DNA of 64,000 nucleotides from Calamus simplicifolius. Its lineage: Eukaryota; Streptophyta; Magnoliopsida; Arecales; Arecaceae. Below, piece by piece: positions 9,319 through 19,901 of this stretch. The stretch is taken from contig UESW01003902.1 in NCBI GenBank assembly GCA_900491605.1, positions 1,395,524 through 1,459,523 of the forward strand, given 5' to 3'. A model generated the notes under the pieces. The model saw only the letters and a program-made list of their open reading frames with translations, made no database searches and had not been told where the DNA came from. The position numbers were made by a program, and so were the translations under genes. The stretch's first letter is position 1, and every line of letters starts with the position of its first letter.

Positions 9319-11690
9319 ATGAAAAATCTTATGTGGAATGTTAGAGGTGCTCAAAAATCTTCTTTTTGATCCTCGTTTGGGTGACTAATGCAGATTCATA
9401 ATTTTGATATATGTGTTCTTCTGGAAACCCGGTTATCGGAAGATAGCTTGATCCATTTTCGGAGACAGGCTACCATATCTTGGTTTTCATATGCTGTGGA
9501 GTTTGAGGGCCTATCCGGTGGGATTGTTGCTTTTTGGCGCCACTCCTCGGTTTTGGTTAATGCCTTTTATCAGTGTAATCAGCAGATTGCTCTTCTTCTT
9601 TTGGAGGGTCTTCTGACCCCTAGCTCATCTCGGGAGTTTATGCTAGCACTGATTTTAGGAAAAGGCGCATTCTATGGTCCAAGATTCTCTCTCTCCTTGC
9701 CCAGGGTATTCCATCTATCTTGGCTGGTGACTTTAATTGTATCACTGCTGCTAATGAAAAGAAAGGTGGTAGGCGGGTTACCGATTCAGCTGATATTTTT
9801 GAGTTTAGGTCCTTTATCTCCTTAGCTGTGCTACTAGATCTGGGATTTTTGGGTCCCCAATTCACTTGGTGTAACAATCGTCAGGGTTCGGCTCGTGTAT
9901 GGGAGAGACTGGATAGAGCCTTGGCCACTGCCCAATGGACTCAGATGTTTCCTTCTGCCACTATCACTCACCTGCCCCGGATTTTATCCGATCATTGTCC
10001 CATTTTGATATCCACTGACGCTGATTTTCATTAGCGGCGACAATTTAGATTTGAGTAGTTTTGGACTTCCTACCCCTCGGCGCGTGCCATGATATCCCAG
10101 GTTTAGCATTTATCGATGAGAGGTAATGCTATTTACCGACTCTCTAGGTGGCTAGAGCTCGCTAGACGTCGCTTCTCTAGATGGAACAGACTGAAGGTTG
10201 AAGACTTGGCGAGACATATTGAGCAGGTGGAAGCAGACATTGCTACCCTCCAGGCCAGGGAGGATTGGGAAGGTTGTCTCCCTGATCCTGACCTCTTCTC
10301 TCTTCGATCTATGCTCACTCTACACCACTCCCTTCTTCAGCAGCAGGAGTCTTATTAGAGGTAGTGATCTAGGATTCAGTGGATTCGGGAGGGGGATCGT
10401 AATACCATATTTTTTCATCGGGCTACTCTGAAGCGTCAGGCTGCTAACAGGATTCGGCATTTAGTTGATGAGGAGGGGCATCTCCAGGAGGATATCATTG
10501 TTATCCGAGATTAGTTACTTCAGTTCTTCCAGTCTAGATGGACTGAGCTATCAGGTGCAGGGGCTCCTATTTTCCGAGTTCCTCCTTCTAAGGTCTCTGC
10601 ATATGAGAATAACCCTCTTATTAGGTCGATCACTCTGGATGAGATTCGCCTAGCCTTATGGGACCTAGGGCCGGATAAGACGCTTGGCCCTGATAGATTT
10701 TTGCCGTTATTTTTATCACTATTGGGATATAGTTGGTCAGGAGGTTATTCAGGCCATCCAAAGTGCGTTCCTTTCCAAATTCATTCCTGCTGACTGGAAT
10801 CGGACTCTCATCACTCTTGTGCCTAAGCGTATTGATGCTTCTACCCCTCAACACTTTCGGCCTATCAGTCTGTGCACTACCTTGTACAAGGTTTGTACAC
10901 GCCTTTTAGTCTCCTGTCTGCGTGTGGTGATTCCTCAACTCATTTTTGCTGAACAATGGGCTTTCATTAGAGATCAGAGTATTTTCGATAACGTCCTTAT
11001 TGAGCAGGAGTTTATGCATGATCTTCAGAGAGCCTCGGCCAAACAGTATCTTATGGCAGTTAAGCTTGATATGGAGCATGCCTATGATAGGCTGAGCTGG
11101 GCTTTTCTGCACCGAACTCTTCTTGAATTCGGGTTTCACGGTATGTTCACCGACTAGATTATGGCCTGCATCCAGAAGCCATCCTTCTCTCTGATCATTA
11201 ATGGTATGTAGACATCCTTCTCTCTGATCATTAATGGTATGCAAACCGATTTCTTCCATTCTTCGATGGGGCTAAGACAGGGATGCCCCTTATCCCTGTT
11301 TTTGTTCATCCTGGCAACAGACGACCTTTCTCATGCATTTTATCAGGCACAGCAGGATTGTCGCATTGCCCCCTTATTGACGGGTTCCTTGGGGCCCTTC
11401 GTCTCTCATACTTGGGAATCACTGTTTTGGGAAGACGTCCTCATATAGATTACACTAACTTCGAGCAACGCATTCGCAACCTCATTGATGGTTGGTAGGT
11501 TATCGGATTATTTATGATGACAAGGATCACTCTTATTCGCTCGATCCTTACGTCCCTTCCGCTGTACCTACTATCTAATGCTGTTGTCCCGATTACTTGT
11601 CTGCGAAGAATTGAGCGATGTTTTAGGGACTTTTTGTGGGCTTCTATGCAAGATGGTCACAATATTCATCTTTAGGCTTGGGATTTGGTT
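9319..11690 (+). pseudogene. LINE ORF2: AP-endonuclease plus reverse transcriptase, catalytic block deleted
   Basis: ORF2 starts MKNLMWNVRG, the usual start of the EEP endonuclease, and shows VLLETRLS, AGDFNCI and LSDHCPIL of that domain. The reverse transcriptase follows with TLVPKR, FRPISL, AFIRDQSI, KLDMEHAYDRLSW and GLRQGCPLSLFLF. Right after LATDDLSHAF the sequence jumps to YLGITVLGRR, so the segment holding the active-site FADD box is missing. A 33-bp direct duplication at 11180-11245 also breaks the frame between the palm and the RQG block. The endonuclease half has many stops. The copy cannot encode an active enzyme. Confidence 0.85.
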
Positions 11691-13008
11691 TTCAACGTTT
11701 CTTGAAAGTAACCCTTCATCTTCATCTTCAGTTAAAAACCGAAATGGAGTTAAGGAAGAAACTCTTCATCTCCTTTTTCAGTTAAAAATCGAAGAGGTTA
11801 GAAGTTAAGAAATGAGGGATAATTAGGGAGAGATCATTAACATCTATTTTAAATTCAGACTTAAAGTTTTGAATTCAAAATTCAATCTTTAAACTTGAAA
11901 TTAAAATTAGTTTGAAATTCAAATTCATAATTCGAATTTAAACAGAAGTTAACATTAGGCTTACCTAAATTTATGTCCAAACTAAATCCTATTTGATTTG
12001 ATCAAGATGTTCATAGCTCAATCAAATTGAGCTAGCCAGCAATCGTATTGCCAATTTAATCATTCAATTAATTTACTAACATTTAGTTTCTCAATCATCC
12101 AGTCAGGTAGAATCCCCTATGGCGTGTGACCCCATAGGTTCAAACACTAAGCCGGTAGCACTAGAACACTTCCAATACTAATCGAAGTCGCCATCTAGCA
12201 ATGACACCCGACATCCGGATAGGCCGAAGGTTGCAGAGCAACAATCAAGAACCTTTGGCATACGGTTACCATATAATTCATCCCTTTGACCCTCAATGCT
12301 CAAGATGACTTAGGTTTCAACTGCCAACCCTTAATTAATTCATCCACAAAGTGTCTCAATCTTCATAAGTCCTGTTACTCCTCACAGGGACTACCCTGGC
12401 CAAGGTTTTGCTAAATTGAAACACAGTGAGACATTTATTCCAAACTATTTGGAGGGGTCAATCCCATTTGATCCACTCACTGCTCCACAAGTACTTTACT
12501 GCACCTAGAAACCTTCTGTCACTAGATTAGAGATCCAGGTAATCCGGCACCAAAGTGCAATAGGTTGCTTGCAAGCTACCATAATGATCTCAAGTCAGAG
12601 GGACACTTATATCCATATCCCTTCGCGAACACTTCTTGGCAGAAGAGTGTTCCACAGATTGGTCACGTTCAGTGAAATGTCATACACTTCACCTGCATGT
12701 CATACCAGTATTACCACACTCCTTGGTAAAGAGGACAACCAACCCATATGACATACAACGACCTTTACTTAAGACATAGTTGTCCTATAACTATATATCA
12801 TTTGGTCACGACTATTTTAAGAACTACTCAATAAACCCTCTCTTTATTGAATAGATTATGGTTCTAAGGACTCCATCACAAAAGAATTTATTTCAGGAAG
12901 ATGCGATGTGATGAACTTTCAAATTTTATTAATTTATAATTCATATTCATTTACAACTTGCACAATCATCTGCATGTTAATTGATTGGCTTTAGGACACA
13001 ATTTCCAA
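11685..13008 (-). mobile_element. Solo LTR of a Ty1/Copia-type element
   Basis: On the - strand the sequence begins TGTTGGAAATTGTGTCC at 13008 and runs about 1.3 kb. Neither a primer-binding site nor a polypurine tract adjoins it, so it appears to be a solo LTR. It interrupts the LINE near 11690. The left edge is best placed at TGGTTTTCAACG, giving a CA end on the - strand, but the flanking five bases (GGATT and CCTAC) do not match, so the left edge or the insertion history is uncertain. No coding capacity is visible. Confidence 0.6.
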
Positions 13009-13340
13009 CACCTACTACTCGTGGCTCCGCTTTTGACGGACAACGTGATTCAACGGTCGACCACGATGGGTAAAAGGGACCTTCGAACAGGTTAAAAACC
13101 TTCACTCACAACGAGAAAGGGGATCGAACTCTCACACTGAATCATATTCGAATACTGTTCTCCAGACCACTAACTAGAGCGTCGGAGGATCTCCGCCGGA
13201 ACCACAGGTCTGGGACTTTGTTGCAGGTTTCCATCTAAAGAAGGAGGCCCTGTCAACTCCTAGAAGATCTCCAGAGCTTTCTTTTTACCCGGTGCTCTCA
13301 GGAAGTGATCTGGCGGCAATACTAATCATGTTTGATTCTT
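13009..13340 (+). repeat. Gypsy LTR-like fragment
   Basis: The stretch around 13170-13230 (GAGCGTCGGAGG, CGCCGGAACCAC, GGGACTTTGTTGCAGG) matches, on the opposite strand, the outer part of the Tat Gypsy LTRs at 31870-31960 and 41885-41960. It is probably the end of a related LTR. The rest of the segment, to about 13440, shows no gene. Confidence 0.5.
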
Positions 13341-13551
13341 TGAAATAGTATTTTTTCTGATTTCTTATTCTGGATTCTCCATTTGGATAACTGGTTAGAT
13401 CTACGTATCCCAAGTAACCAAGTTTAGCTTTTTTCCCCTAATTAGTTTAGAGAGGAATATATTGCAGTATGAACACATTGGCTCGCATCAAAGACTGCAA
13501 CCTTAATACATTGAACCATGGAAGGATCCCTATCCATCACATATATATCAT

Positions 13552-13978
13552 TAGAGGAGGGCACTGGGATGTGCCTAGCACGATGGCCCAGGCCCATTGT
13601 GCCTCTAAAATTAACGTGCCGTGACTGGCACGACCCAGTAACAAACGAGCCGTGCCAGGCATGACACGGTAAAAAAAAAAATTTAGGCCCGGCATGGCCC
13701 GTGGCCCATTTTGGGCCACGGACCATGCCGGGCCTGGCACGGCACACACCGTGCCTAGGCACAGGGCATGGCCGCATAGGGCATGGCCGTGCTGTACTTA
13801 GTCATGCCGATATGGTCCGACGGACCGACCTAGGCCCGTCATGGGCCGTGCCGTGCCGGACCAGTAGAAAAATTTTTTTGAACCCAGTATGGCACGGTTT
13901 ACTGAGCCATGCCAGACACAGTCCATGTGGGCCTAAGCTATACCTGTCATGAGCGGCATGACCCAGTGCCTACCTCTA
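13552..13978. mobile_element. Non-autonomous hAT element (427 bp) with 8-bp target duplication
   Basis: The left end TAGAGGAGGGCACTGGG and the inverted right end TAGAGGTAGGCACTGGG match at 15 of 17 positions. The flanks are identical 8-mers TATATCAT at 13544-13551 and 13979-13986, the length expected for hAT insertions. The interior is GC-rich and full of GGCACGG / CCGTGCC / GGCCCA words, some facing each other, with a short A-run near 13670. It has no transposase frame. Confidence 0.9.
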
Positions 13979-13986
13979 TATATCAT

Positions 13987-14445
13987 TACATCAAAGGACA
14001 TCTTCTTGGCAAACTGGCAGGGCGTTTCTTGACCACCTTGCACGGCTTGGCCTAAGAATTTTCTTTCAGTAGAACATTGCAGTCCTAATACGCGGCTTCA
14101 GGTCAAAATAGGTGTATTAGCATTCTCGGTTTGAATTGAAGCGGAACAATTACCTGTCACATTATAAACATTAGTATATAATGTATATATTAATTTATAT
14201 ACATTAACTCCATATGTATGGAGATCAACGCATCAATGTTAAGTATGAATTGAGGCCAAAGAATTATTTTTCACATTGTGTGCATAACTCCATAAATACA
14301 GGTGTACATAACTCCATCCATATATACCTATACAATTCATATATATATATATTTACACACACAAAAGGAAACAATTTTCTTTCCACTCTGAGTTAATTCC
14401 GCCTTATTTATAAGCCTGCTAGGGAGAAATCTTCATGAAATAACC
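13987..14445 (+). promoter_or_regulatory. Upstream region of the intact LecRK gene
   Basis: This gene-free stretch lies between the hAT element and the LecRK start codon. It is AT-rich and contains a TATATATATATTTACAC tract at about 14338-14355 that could act as a TATA box with a leader of roughly 60-70 bp. A second TATTTATAA at 14405-14413 sits only 33 bp before the ATG, which would leave almost no leader. Neither is proven. The matching upstream region of the left copy lies outside the window. Confidence 0.3.
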
Positions 14446-16863
14446 ATGGCTTCTTCCTCCAAGCACCATCCCATTCTCACCACCCTCTTTTTGTTTCTGT
14501 TGTTTAACCCATCCTCTGCCGCTGCCCAAATTGGACCCAATATAACCCTTGGCTCCTCCCTCTCCGCCCCGGCCGCCACTGACATGAACCCCGCCTTGTG
14601 GGCACTGTCTCCTGGTGGTGATTTTGCGTTCGGATTCATTCCCCTCCAAACCAACCAGTTCCTCCTCGCCATATGGTTTGCCAAAATAACCACAAACCTG
14701 ACCATAGTCTGGTCTGCCAACGGAGAGGAGCCAGTGCAGACAGGATCCAAGGTGTCTCTGACGAGCAACGGCGGACTATCTCTCCAGGACCACAACGGCC
14801 AACTGATTTGGTCCCCAGTTCGCTCGGGTGCCGTGGCGTATGCGGCCATGCTTGATAGCGGAAACCTTAAGATGATGACTAATGGAGGGGACTACGCATG
14901 GCAGAGCTTCGACGAGCCGACTGACACAATCATGCCTACCCAAGTGATAGGCAAAGGAGGAAAGCTTTCCTGCCGTCGCTCATCTAGTGCAGACGATTAC
15001 ACTGTGGGAAGGTTTCAGCTCCGCCTGCTGCCCGACGGCAACCTCTGTTTGAATACCATAGCCCTCCCCACCGACCACGCCTATGAGGCCTATTGGCTCT
15101 CCAACACCTATTCGACCGGCGAGAACCTAGTGTTTAACCAATCATCGGGCATCCAGGTCGTCAACAATGATTCAAGCCGCGTCAACATTACATATGCAAA
15201 TGTCCAGCCGGTCGAAGATTTCTACCAGAGGGGGACGCTCGATCCTGATGGAGTCTTCCGGCACTACATCTACCCCAAGTCCGGCGCAGGCAATGGCAGC
15301 TATTCATTTTCGTGGTCGGTGGCCTCTTTCATACCTGATAACATTTGCAACGCAGTCATCGTGGAGAACGGGGGGAGTGGGGCTTGTGGATTCAACAGCT
15401 ACTGCCAGTTTGCCAACAATCAGAAGAGCTGCTTATGTCCGGAAGGATATTCATATCTCGATCCACGCGACACCAGCCAAGGCTGCATACCAGACTTTGC
15501 AGAGCCGAGATGTGATGCGTATGACGCGGCTGAGTTTGATCTGAGGGAGATGCCCGCCACCAACTGGACGAGCGCCCCTTATGAATGGATGTCTCCTATG
15601 GCGGAGGATGAGTGCCGAAAATCGTGCTTGGAGGATTGTCGCTGCTTGGTGGCGATATCCAAGGATGGCAACTGCAAGAAGGAGGTGATGCCTCTCTCAG
15701 GAGGGAGGATGGATCAACGATACAGTGGAAAAACTCTGTTCAAGATACCCAGGATCGACTCTCCCCCTCTTCCTCCGGGAGTAAACAGAGAGAAGAAAAG
15801 CCCACCGATCATTATTTCCGCCATGCTCGGTGGCTCGGCTTTCGTCAACATCCTGTTGATCTCTGCCATAGCCTTTCTCTTCCTCTCCTGCCGTCGCAAG
15901 AGATCACCTCGAACTCGGACGGAGAGCAGAATGGTGGGAGGAAACTTGCAGGCTTTCAGTTACAGAATGCTAGAAGAAGCTACCGGCAGATTTAGAGAAA
16001 TACTGGGCAAAGGTGCTTTTGGTACCGTCTACAAGGGGATATTGACTCTCGGTGAGGCTCAGGTAACAGTGGCAGTAAAGAAGCTAGACAAATGGGTACA
16101 AGATGGCGAGAAGGAATTCAGAGCAGAGATGAGTGCAATCGGTAGAACCTATCACAGGAATCTAGTTCAGTTGCTTGGCTTCTGTGACGAGGGACCACAT
16201 CGACTTCTAGTGTATGACTACATGAGCAATGGTTGCCTTGCAAGCTACCTCTTTGGAGAGAGCAGACCCAGTTGGGAACAGAGAGTGCAGATCGCATTCG
16301 GAGTTGCAAGAGGGCTATTATACCTGCACGATGAGTGCAACGGCCAGATCATCCATTGTGACATAAAGCCTCAAAACATACTCCTTGATGACAGCTTCAC
16401 CGCAAGAATCTCCGACTTCGGACTGGCAAAGCTACTGATGCAAGAGCAGACGAGGACTGAAACAGCTATCAGGGGAACGAAAGGCTATGTTGCACCCGAG
16501 TGGTTTAAGAAGAGAGCAATCACAGTGAAAGTGGACGTATATAGCTTTGGGGTCATGTTGCTTGAGATTGTCTGTTGCAGGAAGAACGTTGAGCCGGAGT
16601 TTGGGAATGATGAGGGGATTATCCTTACGGATTGGGCTTGCGACCTTTATAGGGAGAAGAGACTGGATGTTCTAGTGGAACATGATGAAGAGGCGATGAG
16701 CAACCGGAGGATGCTCGAGAGGCTCGTGGCTGTGGCCATTTGGTGCGTTCAGGAAGAGCCATCCATGAGGCCTTCGATGAAGAAGGTGACCCAGATGCTG
16801 GAAGGTGCGGTTGAAGTTCCAGTGCCACCAGATCCAGCATCCATAATCAGTTCCATTTATTGA
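14446..16863 (+). CDS. LECRK: G-type lectin S-receptor-like serine/threonine kinase (LECRK type), intact
   Basis: The gene encodes an 805-residue plasma-membrane receptor kinase from a single exon, the usual form of rice LECRK1-4 relatives. Residues 1-26 form a signal peptide (ILTTLFLFLLF, then SSAAA). A bulb-lectin-type domain covers about 45-150, an EGF-like cysteine region about 300-345 (CGFNSYC, CLCPEGY), and a PAN-like cysteine cluster about 388-420. A membrane span covers about 455-480. The kinase domain follows: glycine loop GKGAFGTVY near 521, catalytic lysine K545, HCDIKPQN loop with D639, DFG at 657, then GTKGYVAPEW. The residue before the catalytic aspartate is cysteine, so it is a non-RD kinase like many immune receptor kinases. 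The ligand is unknown. The family acts in defence and stress perception. The start gives the signal peptide directly, supporting this ATG. Confidence 0.95.
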   Translation: MASSSKHHPILTTLFLFLLFNPSSAAAQIGPNITLGSSLSAPAATDMNPALWALSPGGDFAFGFIPLQTNQFLLAIWFAKITTNLTIVWSANGEEPVQTGSKVSLTSNGGLSLQDHNGQLIWSPVRSGAVAYAAMLDSGNLKMMTNGGDYAWQSFDEPTDTIMPTQVIGKGGKLSCRRSSSADDYTVGRFQLRLLPDGNLCLNTIALPTDHAYEAYWLSNTYSTGENLVFNQSSGIQVVNNDSSRVNITYANVQPVEDFYQRGTLDPDGVFRHYIYPKSGAGNGSYSFSWSVASFIPDNICNAVIVENGGSGACGFNSYCQFANNQKSCLCPEGYSYLDPRDTSQGCIPDFAEPRCDAYDAAEFDLREMPATNWTSAPYEWMSPMAEDECRKSCLEDCRCLVAISKDGNCKKEVMPLSGGRMDQRYSGKTLFKIPRIDSPPLPPGVNREKKSPPIIISAMLGGSAFVNILLISAIAFLFLSCRRKRSPRTRTESRMVGGNLQAFSYRMLEEATGRFREILGKGAFGTVYKGILTLGEAQVTVAVKKLDKWVQDGEKEFRAEMSAIGRTYHRNLVQLLGFCDEGPHRLLVYDYMSNGCLASYLFGESRPSWEQRVQIAFGVARGLLYLHDECNGQIIHCDIKPQNILLDDSFTARISDFGLAKLLMQEQTRTETAIRGTKGYVAPEWFKKRAITVKVDVYSFGVMLLEIVCCRKNVEPEFGNDEGIILTDWACDLYREKRLDVLVEHDEEAMSNRRMLERLVAVAIWCVQEEPSMRPSMKKVTQMLEGAVEVPVPPDPASIISSIY

Positions 16864-18908
16864 AAGGCGGGCTCTCAATCATCCTAAAGAGCCTTTAATT
16901 TATCTCCATCATGTGACGGTACCTTCGTGCTGAAAGACAACCTTTATTATTTGACGGCCTACGCAACCTTTATTATGTCCGGTAGAATAACCAAGTTTGT
17001 TATTTCTTTCTTCTTTTTTTTGACCCTTTTTTGTTTTTTGTGTGTGGGGGGGGGGGGGGGATTCAGTGAAGGTGCATTGTTTAAATTTCTTTTTGAAATC
17101 AGGACACCAAACTTACCCATTCAAAGTCTTCGTTCCAAGTCCACGGTCCGCTATATCATTTCCTTTGCTTTTGGTCTTCTTTTTACTTGTAGCATCAATT
17201 ACAAATAATCAAAAGTAATATAGAAAAAACCTTTAGTGTAATCTCAAATGTGGCAGTGCTTTTCCTTCTTTGTTCCATTCTAATATTCATCCCAATAGAT
17301 TATAAATGAGCCTATATAAAGAGTAGCACCAACGAAATAAGAATATTAAAATAGATTTACAATAAAAAAAGAAAAAATATAATTAAAAATTATTCATTAA
17401 AAACGTTAGAGATTATAGCAATTGAGAATAGATTAAGAAAATAACGATTTAAATGTTTTACACATTGTTAATGTAAACCTAGGAATGTAATGATGTGAAA
17501 GAGTTGGAAGTGCTTAGTAAAATTGTTAATTATGATCTTTACACATTATTAATTATGATTCTCAAATGTTTTTCGAAAGATTGGAAGTGCTTAATCAAAA
17601 TTAAAGACTTTTAAAGAGTGTATGTAAAGATTAATATTTATCTTCTTTGCATAATTTATCTGTATCAAATTTGTTATTATAGTCTAAGATCTCTTTAATC
17701 CTGCATTAGGGATCAGGAATGGTGGGGCAATCATGGTAAAGAGCAAAAATGTAGAGTGATAGTAATAGTGTAAAAGAAGTAGAATAAGAAAGAGATATCA
17801 TTAAAGAGATCATAGATTTTACTTTTTAGTGATATAGATAGGATAGCAATATAAAAATAAGGGCTATCAAAAGAGTGGCTGCTATAAGAGATGATGGGAG
17901 TAAGCCGTCAAGTTGCCTATCACAAACCTAACTGTTTGTGATAGTAGAATCAAAGAAGATGACTTGGAGGGAGGAAATTAGTTGAGAGGTGATATTTGAA
18001 CAGTAGAATAAAAAAAAAAACAGCTTGGAGGGAGGAAATTAGGTGAGAGGTAATGAAGAGGGGAAAAGATATATTAGAGATGGGAGGTGGAGGCAATGGG
18101 TGAAAATAGGGAAACATCAGTGATAAGCAATGTGCTCTAGCCTCTCATGTTTTCCTAAATGAGGTCGGCCATTAATTAGCTAATAATCTTTTAGCATATT
18201 AAATTAGTAACATAGCTATTCAAAATATATAAAAGAATGGATCAATAATATTTTATGTTCAAATGAGCCAGATTACAAATTGAAAAATGAGTAAGTTAAG
18301 CACACCTCCTTCAATAAACGAGCCAAACTCAAGCTAAATTCTAGGCCACCAAACAGCTTGTGAACAACTCAGCTCGTTCGGCACCCAACCAATAGCCTTC
18401 GGTTTCTTGCATGCATGCATTGCTTGACCTTTGAAACATTGTTCCAGAGTGTTGAATTGTTCCCAACCTTTACCTAGTTTCTCAATGGTACAACAAATTC
18501 AAAGGTAGATATCTTAACGATTGGCCTTCTGAAACATATTAGAAATCTCAATGGTGGTATTATGGTCGGTAAGAATCCGCTCTTACCTTCACAATTCAAG
18601 TTATATCACATGAAACCACACTGCAGAGTCTAGGCTGCCAATGGTAGAGTTTAACAATCCCTAATGATTTGGAATAATCTCAGCTACAAATAAAGGAATC
18701 TAATAATCCCCAACGATTGGATATACTTTAGGATGCAAATAATGGAGTAAAACAATTCCAAGCAATAGTAGCAAATAAATCAGCAAATACAACATTGGCC
18801 TCCAGGCAATAATCACCTAAAGTTCTGATTTAATCTCCAAAGCAATCTCTTTAGCCTCACTTAACAAAATTTTCTACCAGATGACATCTAGTTCAGATTT
18901 ATCAATGG
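16864..18908. other. AT-rich intergenic region
   Basis: The first 390 bp are the duplicated LecRK 3' flank, including a G-run near 17046-17060. From about 17260 on the sequence is AT-rich, with short simple runs and a partly repeated GCTTGGAGGGAGGAAATTAG word at about 17964 and 18024. No gene, RNA or recognised mobile element was found. Confidence 0.6.
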
Positions 18909-18913
18909 ATTAC

Positions 18914-19766
18914 TGTAGAGCATGGTGTGGTACTCCAAAGTTTGGATTGGGCAAGAGAACACCCACAACACTTCATCCATGAGGTGATGCCCAAGGGGGG
19001 CATGTGATTCATATGGTCTCATGAGTCTAGGACTGGTTTTAGTCCTAGGATGAAGGTTTATGGGCTCCATGGGTTTAAGGCTCAGGTTGTTGGGTCTTGA
19101 GAAGGCTAGTCTGTCATTGGACCGAATTTAGGCCCAAGGTGTGGATTGGTCCAAGGAAGGTTTCTAGAATTTATTACGCATGTAATTAGGCATCTTTTTT
19201 TGTCTTGGAAGCAATCATGGGCCATGGATTATTTTAAGAGGCTTTATGTAATCATCCAAGAAGAGAGAAGAAGCATGCAGAATCCTTTTCTTCCTGTTAA
19301 TCAATCTGTCTCTCTTTCTCTTGCATGATTCTCTTTCTCTTACATTTTATCCCTCTCACACATTGATGCCCTAGTTCTCTAGGGCTTTTTCCTGCTACCA
19401 TCTAATCCCTAGACGTCTTTCTTATAACCAGTTTCCCAAGGGTGAAGAAAGCTGCACCTTCTTGGAGAAGAAAGAAACCCTAGCCACCCTTTATCCAAGA
19501 AGCCATCCCTTTTTTGATTTTGGATCTGATCTGAAGGTTCACATGAGAAGAAAGAGAGATTACGACCCTCTCTTGTAATCTTGAGGCACAAAAATCAAGA
19601 AAAACCCTAGTTGCCATCTATTAAAAAAATTTATCAAGATCAAGATTCAAATTCTGCTGCAAAATTTCAGCAGGGGTATCATCTCGCTTCTGCATCTCCA
19701 CACGACTTTAGGATGGTCAAATTCGTGGCATCCTCCAAGGGTTGAGAGAGGAAGAATCCCCCTTCA
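18914..19766 (+). repeat. 5' LTR of the deleted Copia element
   Basis: This 853-bp LTR matches 21138-22000 over its whole length with scattered substitutions and small indels, so the insertion is not recent. Confidence 0.9.
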
Positions 19767-19901
19767 TCTAGTATCAAAGCCTCGTGATTTGGTGAAGAAA
19801 AGATTGGATCTTAGATGCTTCTTAGTAAGGTATCAAATCAAAAAATTTCTGCAGCCAGTTAAATTTCTATTTTGCTGTGTTTGCTTTTTTTCTTGGTTGG
19901 T

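Larger units (their letters stand above)
7480..11690 (+). mobile_element. L1-type LINE (non-LTR retrotransposon), degenerate
   Basis: A nucleic-acid-binding ORF1 (7600-9318) is followed directly by an endonuclease/reverse transcriptase ORF2 (from 9319); the ORF1 stop TAA abuts the ORF2 ATG. ORF2 homology ends near 11690 at an AWDLV word where a foreign LTR begins. No 3' tail or poly(A) is visible in the window. Stops and frameshifts run throughout, so the copy is dead. The 5' end was not determined and is placed just after the Mutator-like element. Confidence 0.85.

Noticed and set aside
13009..13045. Continuation of the LINE reverse transcriptase after the solo LTR (PTTRGS reading)
   Set aside because: Only about eight residues fit; the following sequence resembles a Gypsy LTR, not a LINE.
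14405..14413. TATTTATAA as the LecRK TATA box
   Set aside because: It lies 33 bp before the ATG, which would leave practically no leader. The AT tract at 14338 is equally or more likely.
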